DNA from: Ardenticatenaceae bacterium
GTDB taxonomy: Bacteria > Chloroflexota > Anaerolineae > Promineifilales > Promineifilaceae
Reading direction: 5' to 3'
NCBI GenBank assembly: GCA_020634455.1
Contig: JACKBQ010000002.1
Location: forward strand, 434,001-498,000
Length of the DNA stretch: 64,000 nucleotides
Made by a program: the position numbers and the translations under genes. Of this stretch, positions 25,732-34,654 are shown in pieces. The notes beneath the pieces were generated by a model. The model did not search any database and was not told the origin of the DNA. It saw nothing but the letters and a program-made list of their open reading frames with translations. Each line of letters begins with the position of its first letter. Positions within the stretch are counted from its first letter, which is position 1.

Positions 25732-26223
25732 ATGGCCACAAACAAAACTTTAGCCATGCGTGTGCTAGAAGGAAAAAAGATCACTTACGAAACAATTACC
25801 TACGATGCGAGTGAGCGGGATGCCGAAAAAATTGCTGTGCAGTTAGGTGTGCCGCCAGAGCGGGTGTTCAAGACCTTGGTTGTAGCCCCGCCTGATGGGT
25901 CACGGAGCAAACCAATGTTGGCTGTGGTGCCTGCCAATCGCCAGCTCGACTTAAAGAAAGTAGCCAAAATCATAAACGTGAAAAAAGTTAAGATGGCCAC
26001 CCACCAACAAGCCGAGCAAATGACGGGCTTGCAGGTTGGCGGTATTTCGCCGCTGGCCTTGCTGAACAAGGGATTTGTCATCTACCTGGATGAGTTGGCG
26101 CTGACCCAGCCGCATATTTTTGTGAGTGCCGGGGAGCGGGGCACACAAATTAAGCTGGCCCCGGCCGATTTGCGCAAAGTGACAGGGGCGCGTACGGCCG
26201 ATCTCTCGTCTCCAAGCGAGTAA
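25732..26223 (+). CDS. ybaK: Cys-tRNA(Pro)/Cys-tRNA(Cys) deacylase
   Basis: A protein of 163 aa in the YbaK/EbsC trans-editing family, which hydrolyses misacylated Cys-tRNA-Pro. The family core is visible: VLEGKKITYETITYD, GVPPERVFKTLVV, VVPANRQLDLKKVAK and SPLALLNKGFVIYLDE, ending with VSAGERGTQIKLAPADL. Length is typical. ATG 25732 is preferred over the upstream TTG because it begins the conserved N-terminus and has GAGG nine bases before it. It is divergent from the GH13 gene and convergent with the GT-C gene. Confidence 0.94.
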   Translation: MATNKTLAMRVLEGKKITYETITYDASERDAEKIAVQLGVPPERVFKTLVVAPPDGSRSKPMLAVVPANRQLDLKKVAKIINVKKVKMATHQQAEQMTGLQVGGISPLALLNKGFVIYLDELALTQPHIFVSAGERGTQIKLAPADLRKVTGARTADLSSPSE

Positions 26224-26269
26224 AAAGTAAAAAGCGAAAAGTGGTAAGTTATTTGCAATCTCGCAAACG

Positions 26270-27928
26270 TTACCTTGGCCGCATGATGCAGTAAACAAAG
26301 CCGTTCATCTGCACCAGGTCGGTGGTTTCGTACTGTTGGCCGATGGCATCCAGAACGGGCGGGGGGTAGAACTGGGCACGCAAGACGATGGTGTCGAATG
26401 CCTGGTTGTTGAGCATCGCCAGCATCTCGGTGAGGTCCACCTGGTTGTTGTTGTACAAATTGAGCAGCTGTGTTGGATTGGTAATAATCTCCCGTCCGGC
26501 GCGGAAGTTGAACCCGGCATCTTCGCTAAAAGCGGCCGTTTCTCCCAACAAAATATGCTCCGTAATCTCAATACCTGCGGCTGTGTCCGCCGCCGTGGGC
26601 AGTCTGCCCAGCAGCGACACGCCTGCCGAATCTACGTACGGAATCGGTTCTGGCGCGCGCGGGGCGGAGCAGGAAGTCTGCGGCGGAATCATCACCTGGC
26701 TGGGGTAGCCCATCGCGTTGGCAATGGCCGCCAGCGTGGGCGTGTGGGTGGGCATGTGGAACATCTGGCGGGCCTGGAAGAGGAAGAGCAATGGAACGGC
26801 CGTCATAACTGCCAAATGGCTAATGTTTAATTGTAAATGGTTAATGGTTAGGGGTTTGTTTTTTGCCCAATCCAGCAGGCGGTTGAAGGTGAGGCCGGTG
26901 AGGATGCAGCTGGCGGCGATGGCGGTGGCGAAGTAGCTCTCGCCTGCGCCCCATTTGCCTGCGGTGACGCTGTTGACCACCGCTACCACAAACCAGATTG
27001 AGTAGATGGACAATCGCTCAAAATAGAGCTGGTAGATGGCGAAGAGAACGGCCGTTACCGTTAAAACCGTATGCAGCCGGAACCATTGGCGGAACAATCC
27101 TTCGGCCTGGCCGGGCACAAATGGGTTGATGTTGGCCGTGACCGTGTTGAGGAACCAGTAGCCATCCGTAGACACGTTGATCCACAGGAAAACAAGCCCG
27201 GTGACGGCGGCAAATGGCACCGCCCAGGTGATGGCGCGCTTAGGTTGGCGCAAAAAGAGGAAGATGAAAACGGCCGCTACCGTGGCATAAGCCAGTTGTT
27301 TCGTGTAACCAGCAGTTAGCAACAGCAGCATGACAACCAGAAGACGTTTGGGGGAGGAACGGCCGTTCGCTTCCTCCTGCTCAATGGTATGGGCCAGATA
27401 CACTACCGCCACCGTCTCGAACATCACCATGAACATGTGCTGCCGGAAGAGCGGCCCCACGTGGTAAACGTAGTTGGAGGCCAAAAAGGCAAGCCCCGCC
27501 AGCAGTGACAACCACCAGCGCTTGCCCGCTTTTTGCACCGCGTAGCCAATCGCCGCCGCCGTGATGAGCGTGCCGAGATACGAAACCAGCCGTCCGGTCC
27601 AATACTGCGGCCCAAAGGCCCACACTAGCGGCACAATCACCACATGAAACAGCGGCGGGTAGTTGGAGGAGTAAAACGGATAGCTGTCGTTGTCCCGGTA
27701 CGGCCACTCGCCCTGGCTAAACAGTACCGTGTCCATCAGCTCAAACCCTTCTCCCTGGTCGTAATCGAACGGGAAGCGGAACAGAGCGACGGCGTACATG
27801 TTGTACACTACGAAGTATCCCACAAACGCCAGCAGCGCCAGCCCGATGAGAATTTTGGGGAAGGTAGATACGGCCGTTTCCCACCCCGTCGTCTTCATTT
27901 CAGTCTGCTCCATAGTGGGCTGGCTCAT
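26270..27928 (-). CDS. Polytopic GT-C-fold membrane glycosyltransferase (ArnT/PMT-like)
   Basis: An integral membrane protein of 552 aa with about ten to eleven helices. After the first helix comes FPFDYDQGEGFELMD, the acidic first extracytoplasmic loop that in GT-C enzymes holds the catalytic Asp or Glu. NYPPLFHVVIVPLVW and later loops fit the PMT/ArnT/GT39 superfamily, which uses polyprenyl-phosphate sugars. A soluble C-terminal region of about 150 residues follows the last helix. The acceptor is unknown. Its start overlaps the stop of a 64-aa membrane protein gene by 4 bases, so the two are translationally coupled. Confidence 0.75.
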   Translation of the reverse strand: MSQPTMEQTEMKTTGWETAVSTFPKILIGLALLAFVGYFVVYNMYAVALFRFPFDYDQGEGFELMDTVLFSQGEWPYRDNDSYPFYSSNYPPLFHVVIVPLVWAFGPQYWTGRLVSYLGTLITAAAIGYAVQKAGKRWWLSLLAGLAFLASNYVYHVGPLFRQHMFMVMFETVAVVYLAHTIEQEEANGRSSPKRLLVVMLLLLTAGYTKQLAYATVAAVFIFLFLRQPKRAITWAVPFAAVTGLVFLWINVSTDGYWFLNTVTANINPFVPGQAEGLFRQWFRLHTVLTVTAVLFAIYQLYFERLSIYSIWFVVAVVNSVTAGKWGAGESYFATAIAASCILTGLTFNRLLDWAKNKPLTINHLQLNISHLAVMTAVPLLFLFQARQMFHMPTHTPTLAAIANAMGYPSQVMIPPQTSCSAPRAPEPIPYVDSAGVSLLGRLPTAADTAAGIEITEHILLGETAAFSEDAGFNFRAGREIITNPTQLLNLYNNNQVDLTEMLAMLNNQAFDTIVLRAQFYPPPVLDAIGQQYETTDLVQMNGFVYCIMRPR

Positions 27929-28119
27929 GCCGGTTTGTCCCCCAGCGGCAGCAGCGTTAGCCCCAGTAGGATGACCGAGCCAGATGCCAGTAGCCCCAGC
28001 CGCTGTGCCGGCCCAATGCCGCTAAACTGCCCCGCGCCAATCAAATCAATGCCAAACAATCCCAGCACGCCCAGGATGCCCAGCGCAATAAAAATCAAAC
28101 CTAACTGTTTTTTCGTCAT
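27925..28119 (-). CDS. Small two-helix membrane protein
   Basis: A protein of 64 aa, almost wholly hydrophobic, with two predicted transmembrane segments (about residues 6-28 and 40-58) and a short loop GAGQFSGIGPAQRLG. No family is recognised. It overlaps the downstream GT-C glycosyltransferase gene by an ATGA and is probably an accessory or assembly subunit of it. The start is preceded by AAATT and only a weak purine run. Confidence 0.6.
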   Translation of the reverse strand: MTKKQLGLIFIALGILGVLGLFGIDLIGAGQFSGIGPAQRLGLLASGSVILLGLTLLPLGDKPA

Positions 28120-28414
28120 GAATTTCCTAATTTACTTACAAGTTTAGTGGGTAAAAGTGTATCTGAAAGTGGGGGGGAAGGGCAAAAGTACGGCCGTTTC
28201 ATTTGCCATCCCCGCATAGCAAACCTGTGCCCGCATTGTCAGGTTCTTAACAACATTTTCACCTAAAATTGCGGTGTGGACGACACTTTCCGTCAGAAAG
28301 TTTCGTTAATATGAGTATGTGCCGCCTAATGATATTTGGTGGCTGGCATGTTCAGTATCGCGAAAAAAAGTTGTTATGAAATTTGTAGTCACATATTTTG
28401 AAAGGAGGTTCAGT
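28120..28414. other. Intergenic region
   Basis: No gene is seen. The region holds one ACGGCCGT octamer near 28191 and a small hairpin CTTTCCGTCAGAAAG at 28284-28298. It presumably carries divergent promoters for the 64-aa membrane protein and for the 69-aa protein, but no clear -35/-10 pair could be assigned. Confidence 0.5.
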
Positions 28415-28624
28415 ATGAACCGGAAAATGCAGAAATGCATAGCCTGGCACCCTTTGGGTATTCAGGGTCAAACGTGGATGTGTGGGGTGACGGCCGTTTC
28501 CAACCAAAACCAGCGACTCAGTCAACTGGTTAAGGAACTTGTCACACCGCCCACCATGTTTCTCACGATTGATCAATCTGAGAGTTGCGGCTATCGCCGT
28601 AAAGCCCGTGTGATTAACTTTTAG
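28415..28624 (+). CDS. Hypothetical small protein
   Basis: A frame of 69 codons. The case for it rests on a near-perfect ribosome site, AAAGGAGG at 28401-28408, seven bases before the ATG. The protein has two Cys near its start (KCIAW, WMCGV) and a third near its end (SCGY) and no hydrophobic helix. No family is recognised. It stands alone with no operon partner. It could be a metal-binding or regulatory peptide, or a decayed gene; conservation would decide. Confidence 0.45.
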   Translation: MNRKMQKCIAWHPLGIQGQTWMCGVTAVSNQNQRLSQLVKELVTPPTMFLTIDQSESCGYRRKARVINF

Positions 28625-28750
28625 TAGTCTCCGTCATCGCCAGGATGCGGGGGAACGGCTGGAAGTTACCACACCACACTTCCAGCGAGAGCCACAACCA
28701 TCATTTGCAGAAACAACTGAATAATTTTTGCCACAGAGAACACAGAGATT

Positions 28751-29593
28751 TTAGAGATTTGTGTTGACAAAATCGAGCATCGCCTGGGCCAGTTGCGCTG
28801 GCTTGTGCACGTGGATGTCATGGGCTGTCTGCTTAAACCAATGCACCTGGGCTTTGGGGAGGGTGGCGCTGGCAATGGCTACTTCGTCGTGCTTGCGCTG
28901 CGCCCAGTCGCTGCCATCATCGGCGGGGCAGATGAGTACCGGCTCCTGAATTTGCGGGTAGCGCGTTTCTGGCTGCTGGTCGTACAGCGCCCGCAGGATT
29001 TTCATGTGGCGCTCCAGGCTGAGCCACGGCCGTATGGTGCCGTCGGGCAATGTTTCAAAGTTGTGCAACGTGGCTTCCACGCCTTCGTCATTCCAATCCG
29101 GCTGAAAGGTGGCCATGCGCATTTTCATCTCGGTGCGCAGGGTGCCGGTTAGCGCCGGTGGACGCAGCATCTTAGCCACATATTCCCACGGTCCCATCTT
29201 GTACAGCTTTAAAAAACCGCCATCCACAAAAACCAGATGGCTGGCCACGCCGGGGTACCGTGCGCCAAATTCCAGCACCACGTTGCCGCCCCAGCTCTGC
29301 CCGGCCAGCACCGGTTTTTCCCAGCCAAGCGCCGCAATCAGCTTGTGCAAATCGGCGGTGACGGTGGCGAAATCGTAGCCGTCGTCGGGCTTGTCGCTTT
29401 GGCCGTGGCCGCGCTGGTTAACGGCCGTTACCGGATGTCCCTTTTCGGCCAACAGTTTCGCCACACCGTCCCAGGTGCGGGCGTTGCTGGAGAGACCATG
29501 GATGAGGAGAAACGGCCGTTCCGCACCCCCACGATTCCATTCCCGCACCTGTAACTTCAGCCCCACATCCACAAACCGCTCAACTGGTTCCAT
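28751..29593 (-). CDS. Alpha/beta hydrolase
   Basis: A protein of 280 aa with the standard fold: oxyanion region LIHGLSSNARTWDGV, strand VTAVNQRGHGQSD, nucleophile elbow LAGQSWGGNVVLEFGA, late Asp in LICPADDGSDW and His in FKQTAHDIHVH. Homologues hydrolyse esters, lactones or epoxides; this one is not assignable to a substrate. ATG 29593 is preferred to the ATG four codons upstream because GAGG then lies six bases before it. A 16-bp perfect hairpin (29617-29678) separates it from the S51-like gene upstream on the same strand. Confidence 0.9.
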   Translation of the reverse strand: MEPVERFVDVGLKLQVREWNRGGAERPFLLIHGLSSNARTWDGVAKLLAEKGHPVTAVNQRGHGQSDKPDDGYDFATVTADLHKLIAALGWEKPVLAGQSWGGNVVLEFGARYPGVASHLVFVDGGFLKLYKMGPWEYVAKMLRPPALTGTLRTEMKMRMATFQPDWNDEGVEATLHNFETLPDGTIRPWLSLERHMKILRALYDQQPETRYPQIQEPVLICPADDGSDWAQRKHDEVAIASATLPKAQVHWFKQTAHDIHVHKPAQLAQAMLDFVNTNL

Positions 29594-29616
29594 AGCTTGC
29601 CTCATCTACTGCGAAA

Positions 29617-29678
29617 AGATTTCAAAAGTCTTGCGATTTTTCGCTAACGACTTGCTTTCGCTAAGACTTTTGAAATCT
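29617..29678. repeat. 16-bp perfect-stem hairpin between minus-strand genes
   Basis: AGATTTCAAAAGTCTT (29617-29632) pairs perfectly with 29663-29678. The 30-nt loop contains TCGCTAACGACTTGCTTTCGC. It begins 13 bases after the stop of the S51-like gene and fills the gap to the hydrolase gene. Confidence 0.8.
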
Positions 29679-29691
29679 GAAATGCTTAACC

Positions 29692-30747
29692 TCACAGCGG
29701 TTCCAAAACTGGCCCGTCTGGCGTGTCGCGGACCTGCCAGCCCAGCGCTTCCAGCTCGTCGCGCAACGCGTCTGCTTTAGCCCACGCTTTGGCTGCGCGT
29801 GCTTCCGTGCGGGCTGCTAGCAGCGCCTTTGCTCTGGCAGACGGTTCCGGTACCGCGTTTTGGTTTTCCTTCTCGTGCTGCGATTGTACCGCTTTTTGCC
29901 AAACCTCAGCAGCGATTCCCTCACCCCCTGGCGGCAGGTGCCATGTTCCCAAAGTGTCCAGCGGGAAGCTGGCACGATGTTCAAAGAAGTGGGTCTGATC
30001 GCCATCCAGCAGTGTGACGCCGCCGTTGCCCTTCACAAGACATTGCCCCGCCGCAAAATCCAAAATCAGCGAGGTATGTTCATCAATCCCCACGATTTTG
30101 ATGCCCGGTGGCAGCATGGCCCGCAGCCGCTCGAACCGTTCCGTGCCCAGGTAGCAGTGGCTGGTGTCCAGCTCGCTGCCGCCGTCGCTATTGTTCCAAT
30201 GCGGAATGAAGATGAGCGGCAGGCTGTAATTGCCCAGAAAATCGAGACCAGCCTTCCAATGAAGGTCTTCGCCTACCTTGTAAATTTCGTAGACGGGCAT
30301 GGTTTGGGCGCTAAAGGCCAAAACGGCCGAACTGGATAAAAACAGCGTCGCCCCCAGCCTGTGCCGCGCTTTGATGATTTCTAGCGCCAGACTGTTTTGC
30401 AACTGGCGGGCGCAGTAGGTGGGGCTGCCTGGCCCCAACAAAATCTCATCGGCGGTGTAGAGGGGTTGCACAATTTGGGGATTGTCTGGGCTGAATTCGG
30501 TGCCTTTTTTGCGGGCGGGCAGCAGTTGGATGGCCAGATGGTAATTTTGCAGCCGCTTTTCCAGGAACGTTTTGATTTTTCCCGCGACGAGGTTGGCGTT
30601 GGGTTCAAACCCGGCGGGCGTTTCCAGGATGGCGACACGGCCGTTTTCCGGCAGCCGTTTCGCTACAAATTCATGCGTTTTACCGCTGCTGGGCATTGTT
30701 TCACCAGAACCCAACAGCACAATTAAGCCAGGGAGTTTGTTTTCCAT
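29692..30747 (-). CDS. Peptidase S51/cyanophycinase-like protein with CysRS-type C-terminal tail
   Basis: A protein of 351 aa. The first 280 residues have the class I glutaminase-like fold of peptidase S51: LIVLLGSGETMP, VAILETPAGFEPNA and LGPGSPTYCARQL, then LFLSSSAVLAF in the nucleophile position and VGIDEHTSLIL. Such enzymes cleave cyanophycin or Asp-X dipeptides. The last 45 residues (LLAARTEARAAKAWAKADAL and onward to LGWQVRDTPDGPV) closely resemble the C-terminal anticodon-binding tail of cysteinyl-tRNA synthetase. ATG 30747 is chosen because the frame upstream has no family similarity and runs into a repeat. Confidence 0.8.
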   Translation of the reverse strand: MENKLPGLIVLLGSGETMPSSGKTHEFVAKRLPENGRVAILETPAGFEPNANLVAGKIKTFLEKRLQNYHLAIQLLPARKKGTEFSPDNPQIVQPLYTADEILLGPGSPTYCARQLQNSLALEIIKARHRLGATLFLSSSAVLAFSAQTMPVYEIYKVGEDLHWKAGLDFLGNYSLPLIFIPHWNNSDGGSELDTSHCYLGTERFERLRAMLPPGIKIVGIDEHTSLILDFAAGQCLVKGNGGVTLLDGDQTHFFEHRASFPLDTLGTWHLPPGGEGIAAEVWQKAVQSQHEKENQNAVPEPSARAKALLAARTEARAAKAWAKADALRDELEALGWQVRDTPDGPVLEPL

Positions 30748-30798
30748 GAAGTTGGTTATAGGCAACTTCCGCACGCCAGGCAACCCGTTTTTTTGAAT

Positions 30799-30859
30799 AG
30801 GACACGGATTAGCACAGATTGACACGGATAAAAGCATAATCTGTGTTTATCTGTGTCCT
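30799..30859. repeat. Word-repeat hairpin (ACAGATT / AATCTGTG words)
   Basis: Left-arm words GGACACGGATTAGCACAGATT-type (30800-30820) and right-arm AATCTGTGTTTATCTGTGTCC (30838-30858) pair imperfectly. It lies directly after the stop codon of the NACHT gene (minus strand) and before the S51-like gene. Confidence 0.75.
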
Positions 30860-30864
30860 ATTTC

Positions 30865-33606
30865 TTATGGATAACTTGTTTGGCTGAGGATGAGGCGGAA
30901 GCCATAGCTGCTGTTTTGGTCGTTGGGGCTGCGGCGGGCGCGGAAGGTGGCGTTGGCCGAGCGCGTGTCGCTCCAGTAGGCACCGCCGCGCAGCACCATC
31001 TCCTCGTACAGCTTCACGTCTGGCGCTTCGCGGCCGTCGGTCGGGTCATACGGATACGGCCGAAAACGGCTGCGTGTCCATTCCCACACATTGCCGCACA
31101 TCTCTTCACAGCCCACCGGCGAGGGCTGGGGGAAGCAGCCGACGGCGCTGCTGGTGGCTACGGCCGTTTCGTTCACATTGGCAGTTTGTGGGGTAAGGCT
31201 GGTTTGGGCGGGGTACGGCCGTTGCGGAGCCGGATTCTCGGTCAGAGCAATGTGGGGCAGGGGAGCTGCCATCGCTTGAGCCACAGGCAAAATCAGCGGC
31301 CGTTGCGGAATTTGCAAGCCACCCCGCGCCGCCTTCTCCCAGGCAGCTTCGCTGGGCAGTTGCACCTGCCAGCCGTCGGGCAAAATGCCAGCAGTGCGCC
31401 ATTGCTGGCTGAGCCAGCGCGTAAACGCCAGCGCCTCGTACCAAGTAATGCCGACGATGGGGTGGTTGGGCAGGTTGAAGGGACGGCCGTACCCAAATGG
31501 CTCCGAGCGCCAGCCGCGCTGCGCCCAACCCTGCACCTCGTCCGGCCGCCAGCGGTTGACGGCGGCGGCTTCTGCCCATAGCTCCGGCTGGCTGTAGCCA
31601 CCATCGGCCACAAATTCGGCAAACTGCGCCTGCGTCACCGGAAATTGGCTAATCCAGAACGGATTGGTCAGGCCGTTGTACAATGTGGCCTCTTCGGTGC
31701 GACCCAGCCAGAACGGGCCGCCAGGTACGTAGCAAAACGGCATGTCGGCCAGCGTCAGCACGCCAGGGCGCGGATCGCCAAGCTGCCCCAGCAGCTGCCC
31801 CGCCTGCACCCGCTGACTGGCGGGCACGGCGATGGTGGTGGCGGTGTGGACGAGGGCTTGGGGAATTTCTGTCTGTAATTCGGTAGCCAGATCGGTTTGG
31901 AGGAGAACGGCCGTTTCCCCCAACAGTAGCACCGTTTCCGCATCCTCGACTGGGTTTGCCTCGGTTAACAATCGGGCCACAACTTGGTTGGGCACCTCCG
32001 GGCGGAACTGCACCTGGGCCAAAATGCCCAGCGTCAGCAGAATGACCTCGTGCCAACCGGGATCGGCCAATCGGGCCTGGATGGCGGCCAGCAGCGGGGC
32101 CAAATCTGGTGCCGCATTCCTCACGGATGCCAAATTGGCCAGGGCGAGCGCGGCGGCGTATTCCTGAAAAGTAAGGTGCAAAAAGCCGAGGCTGTCTGGC
32201 GTGGGGCTGATGAGCAGCCCGGTGACCGTTTGCAGCGCCTGCAAAAAGGTGGTGGCCGCGGTTTCTGGGGCGGGATCATTTTGCGCCGCCAGCGAGTTGA
32301 TCAGCTGTCGCCGCAGTGCGCCGGTAGGCACCAGGCTGCGCTGCGGGCTGGCTTGGTGCATCCACAGCGCCAGCGGGGCCAAAATGGCCAGCATTTGTTC
32401 CGGGGTGAACGGGCTGGAAGCAGTGCGGTTCAGGCTGCGGGCGGTGTGCCAATGGTGCAGCAGGGTGTGCAGGTAGACGTCGTACAGGGCGACGCGCTTT
32501 TGCGGCAGCAGGGTGCCCTGGCGCTGGAGCAGCAGCAAGATGGTGCCCAGCAGCGGAATGGCGGCCAGTTCCTGTACGGCCCGGTTTTCATTTAGCAGGG
32601 TGAGCAGGCGGTTTTGTTGGGCGATCGCTTCTTCGGCGTTGTCTTGTTGGCTGAGAACGGCCGTCCACTGCCGCACAAACTGCTCAATTTGCGCCTGGTC
32701 CAATGGCACCACGCTGCATTCCAGCAAGCCGTCCGCCAGCAGCCGGGCATGTTGGTACCCCGCCGCCCGGCTGGTGATGACAAATTTGTTGCCGTTTTGC
32801 CGCTGGATGGTGAACAGATCGAGCAGACGGCTGCTGACCAGGTGGCGCAGCGCCGGGTCGGCAATCTCGTCCAGGCCGTCTAGCAGCAGCAGGGCGCTGC
32901 CTTCGGCCAGGCTGGATTGAAACAGGCCGTCGAGCGGCTCGTCGAAGCCGAGCGTTTGGTAAAAGTCGGCCAGGTATTGGCTGAGAGGCAGGTCGCCAGC
33001 GGCCAGGGCGGTGGCGTAGGCGGAGAGGGAGAGCACCAGCGGCAGTTTGTCGTCCAGGCCCATCTGTGCACTGCGACCGCTGGCCAGCTGGTGGGCCAGA
33101 TATTTGAGCCAGGTGGTTTTGCCGCTGCCAGGGCCACCGAGGACGATGAGGCCGTCGTTTTGGTGCAGCAGGGTGAGCAGGGGCTGGATGGGCGGCGGCT
33201 GGCTAGCGTTGGGGGTTTGGGTGCGGGTGATACGGCCGTTCAGCGGCACAAACACGGCGTCCAGCGGTAGCTGAATCGGCTGCTGGCTGGCCTGCCCCAT
33301 GCCGCGAAAATCCAGGTATTGGTAGCGGTTGCGCAGATGGGCCAAATATTTTTGGCGGATGTCATTGGTGCGTTGGCTAAATTGTGCAGAGGTCCAGGTG
33401 TGAGACGGCCGTTCCCGCGCACAAATGGTTAAAAGCCGATCCACCAGACCGCGCCGCTCGCAAAATTCCACCAGGGCCAATGCCTTTGCCTCCCGCGTTT
33501 CCCCACGCAAATTTTCAAACTCAATGTTCAACTCGAAGCAAAGCGCACGCAATTCGTCCAGGCTGAACAGATGGCTGATTTGGTCGGGGAGGGTGGGGTA
33601 TGGCAT
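30865..33606 (-). CDS. EAD-NACHT-FGE (SUMF1-like) STAND NTPase
   Basis: A protein of 913 aa. Residues 1-75 (FSLDELRALCFELNIEFENL and following) match the effector-associated/bacterial death-like domain that starts many STAND proteins. A NACHT NTPase follows, with Walker A GGPGSGKTTWLKYLA near 155 and Walker B LLLLDGLDEIAD near 238, then a helical region to about 610. The C-terminal 290 residues are a formylglycine-generating-enzyme-fold domain (YVPGGPFWLGR, FPVTQAQFAEFV, GNVWEWTRS, SYGFRLIL) used in such proteins as a sensor or ligand-binding unit. Architectures of this type are proposed conflict or anti-phage switches. It is the last gene of an operon with a LysM protein and a kinase homologue. 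Confidence 0.9.
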   Translation of the reverse strand: MPYPTLPDQISHLFSLDELRALCFELNIEFENLRGETREAKALALVEFCERRGLVDRLLTICARERPSHTWTSAQFSQRTNDIRQKYLAHLRNRYQYLDFRGMGQASQQPIQLPLDAVFVPLNGRITRTQTPNASQPPPIQPLLTLLHQNDGLIVLGGPGSGKTTWLKYLAHQLASGRSAQMGLDDKLPLVLSLSAYATALAAGDLPLSQYLADFYQTLGFDEPLDGLFQSSLAEGSALLLLDGLDEIADPALRHLVSSRLLDLFTIQRQNGNKFVITSRAAGYQHARLLADGLLECSVVPLDQAQIEQFVRQWTAVLSQQDNAEEAIAQQNRLLTLLNENRAVQELAAIPLLGTILLLLQRQGTLLPQKRVALYDVYLHTLLHHWHTARSLNRTASSPFTPEQMLAILAPLALWMHQASPQRSLVPTGALRRQLINSLAAQNDPAPETAATTFLQALQTVTGLLISPTPDSLGFLHLTFQEYAAALALANLASVRNAAPDLAPLLAAIQARLADPGWHEVILLTLGILAQVQFRPEVPNQVVARLLTEANPVEDAETVLLLGETAVLLQTDLATELQTEIPQALVHTATTIAVPASQRVQAGQLLGQLGDPRPGVLTLADMPFCYVPGGPFWLGRTEEATLYNGLTNPFWISQFPVTQAQFAEFVADGGYSQPELWAEAAAVNRWRPDEVQGWAQRGWRSEPFGYGRPFNLPNHPIVGITWYEALAFTRWLSQQWRTAGILPDGWQVQLPSEAAWEKAARGGLQIPQRPLILPVAQAMAAPLPHIALTENPAPQRPYPAQTSLTPQTANVNETAVATSSAVGCFPQPSPVGCEEMCGNVWEWTRSRFRPYPYDPTDGREAPDVKLYEEMVLRGGAYWSDTRSANATFRARRSPNDQNSSYGFRLILSQTSYP

Positions 33607-33616
33607 GGGAACGCTC

Positions 33617-34020
33617 CTACGGGGTGGCGGTTGGTGTGCTGGTTGGTGTGTCGGTGGGCGTTGGGGTGTTGGTGGGAACGGCCGTATCCGTTGGCGTGGG
33701 TGTGCTGCTGGGCGTGGGCGACAGGGTTGCCGTTGGCGTGGCGGATGGCGTGTTGGTAGCTGGAGCTGTCGGTGTGACGCTGGCGGTTGGCGTACTGCTG
33801 GCGGTGGGTGTGCTGCTGGCTGTTGGCGTGACGCTGGCCGTTGGCGATGCCGTCGGTGTACCGGTGGCGGTTGCTGTGGCGGTGCTAGTCGGCGTGGCCG
33901 AGATAGTGGGCAGCGGCGGCACAGTGCTGGTGGGGGTGTGGGTCGCGGTGCCTGTGCTAGTCGCTGTAGCGGTGCCCGTGCTGGTGGCTGTGGCAGATGG
34001 TGTGGCGGTGGCGGGCGGCG
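33617..34020. repeat. Low-complexity tandem repeat coding the Thr/Pro/Ser tail
   Basis: Degenerate short tandem units of GGCGTTGGTGTGCTGG type on the plus strand encode the T-P-T-A-S repeats of the LysM protein. The tract is G/T-rich on this strand and generates spurious long frames on the opposite strand. Confidence 0.8.
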
Positions 34021-34654
34021 GTTGCACGTTTGGTCGGGGCAGGAAAATGGGCTGGCCAGCGTACAGCGTGATGGAAGTAAGGCAGTTTGCCTGCATGATC
34101 TGGTTCATCGAGACGTTAAATAGTAGCGAGAGGCGGAAAAGCGTTTGGCCAGGCAGCACGGTGGTCAGCACCCAGTTGCCAGGCGGACGGCCACAAGCGG
34201 GCGTGGGGACGGGTGGGGCCGCTGGGTTGGGCAGGTAGAGTGCTGTGAAGTTGGCCAGGCTGTCATTGGGCAGGCAGTTGGCCAACCGAATTTTTTCGGC
34301 CGGGACGTTGTAGCGAAGGGAAAGCGCCAGCAGCGATTCCCCATCGCCGATGGCGGTGGCTACCCAGTCGGGTGGGGTGGCGGTGCAGTTGGGCAGGATG
34401 CTGTTGCTATTTGTTTGAGCCGCCACGCTCGTGGGTGTGGCGGTGCCGGTGGCCAGGGGGATGGCGGGCAATGGGGTGCTGGTGGGTGTGGCGTTGAGGT
34501 TGCTGATGGCGATGGCGATGGGCGAGGGCAAAATTTGCCGTTGCAAACCATCCAAATCGGCCAAAAGCAGCGCCAGAACGAGGGTGCCCAGGACGCCAAG
34601 GGTGATGAGCAGGTGCGTGCGCCAACTGCCGGAGGGCATCGTTTCCTGGGTCAT
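33617..34654 (-). CDS. Membrane-anchored double-LysM protein with Thr/Pro/Ser tail
   Basis: A protein of 345 aa. One transmembrane helix (residues about 13-32) is followed by an extracytoplasmic Thr-rich linker and two LysM-type modules: about 98-143 (GDGESLLALSLRYNV to LYLP) and 160-205 (LPGQTLFRLSLLFNV to IFLP). The last 130 or so residues are low-complexity T/P/S/A repeats such as TPTASSTPTASSTPT, likely a wall-spanning or glycosylated stalk. LysM modules bind peptidoglycan or other GlcNAc polymers. The gene overlaps the upstream kinase homologue by 4 bases and lies 11 bp before the NACHT gene, so it could report envelope state to that operon. Confidence 0.85.
   Translation of the reverse strand: MTQETMPSGSWRTHLLITLGVLGTLVLALLLADLDGLQRQILPSPIAIAISNLNATPTSTPLPAIPLATGTATPTSVAAQTNSNSILPNCTATPPDWVATAIGDGESLLALSLRYNVPAEKIRLANCLPNDSLANFTALYLPNPAAPPVPTPACGRPPGNWVLTTVLPGQTLFRLSLLFNVSMNQIMQANCLTSITLYAGQPIFLPRPNVQPPPATATPSATATSTGTATATSTGTATHTPTSTVPPLPTISATPTSTATATATGTPTASPTASVTPTASSTPTASSTPTASVTPTAPATNTPSATPTATLSPTPSSTPTPTDTAVPTNTPTPTDTPTSTPTATP

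Noticed and set aside
33425..34238. Gly/Val/Trp-rich plus-strand frames opposite the LysM gene
   Set aside because: They are the complement of the Thr/Pro/Ser low-complexity tract and have no ribosome site.
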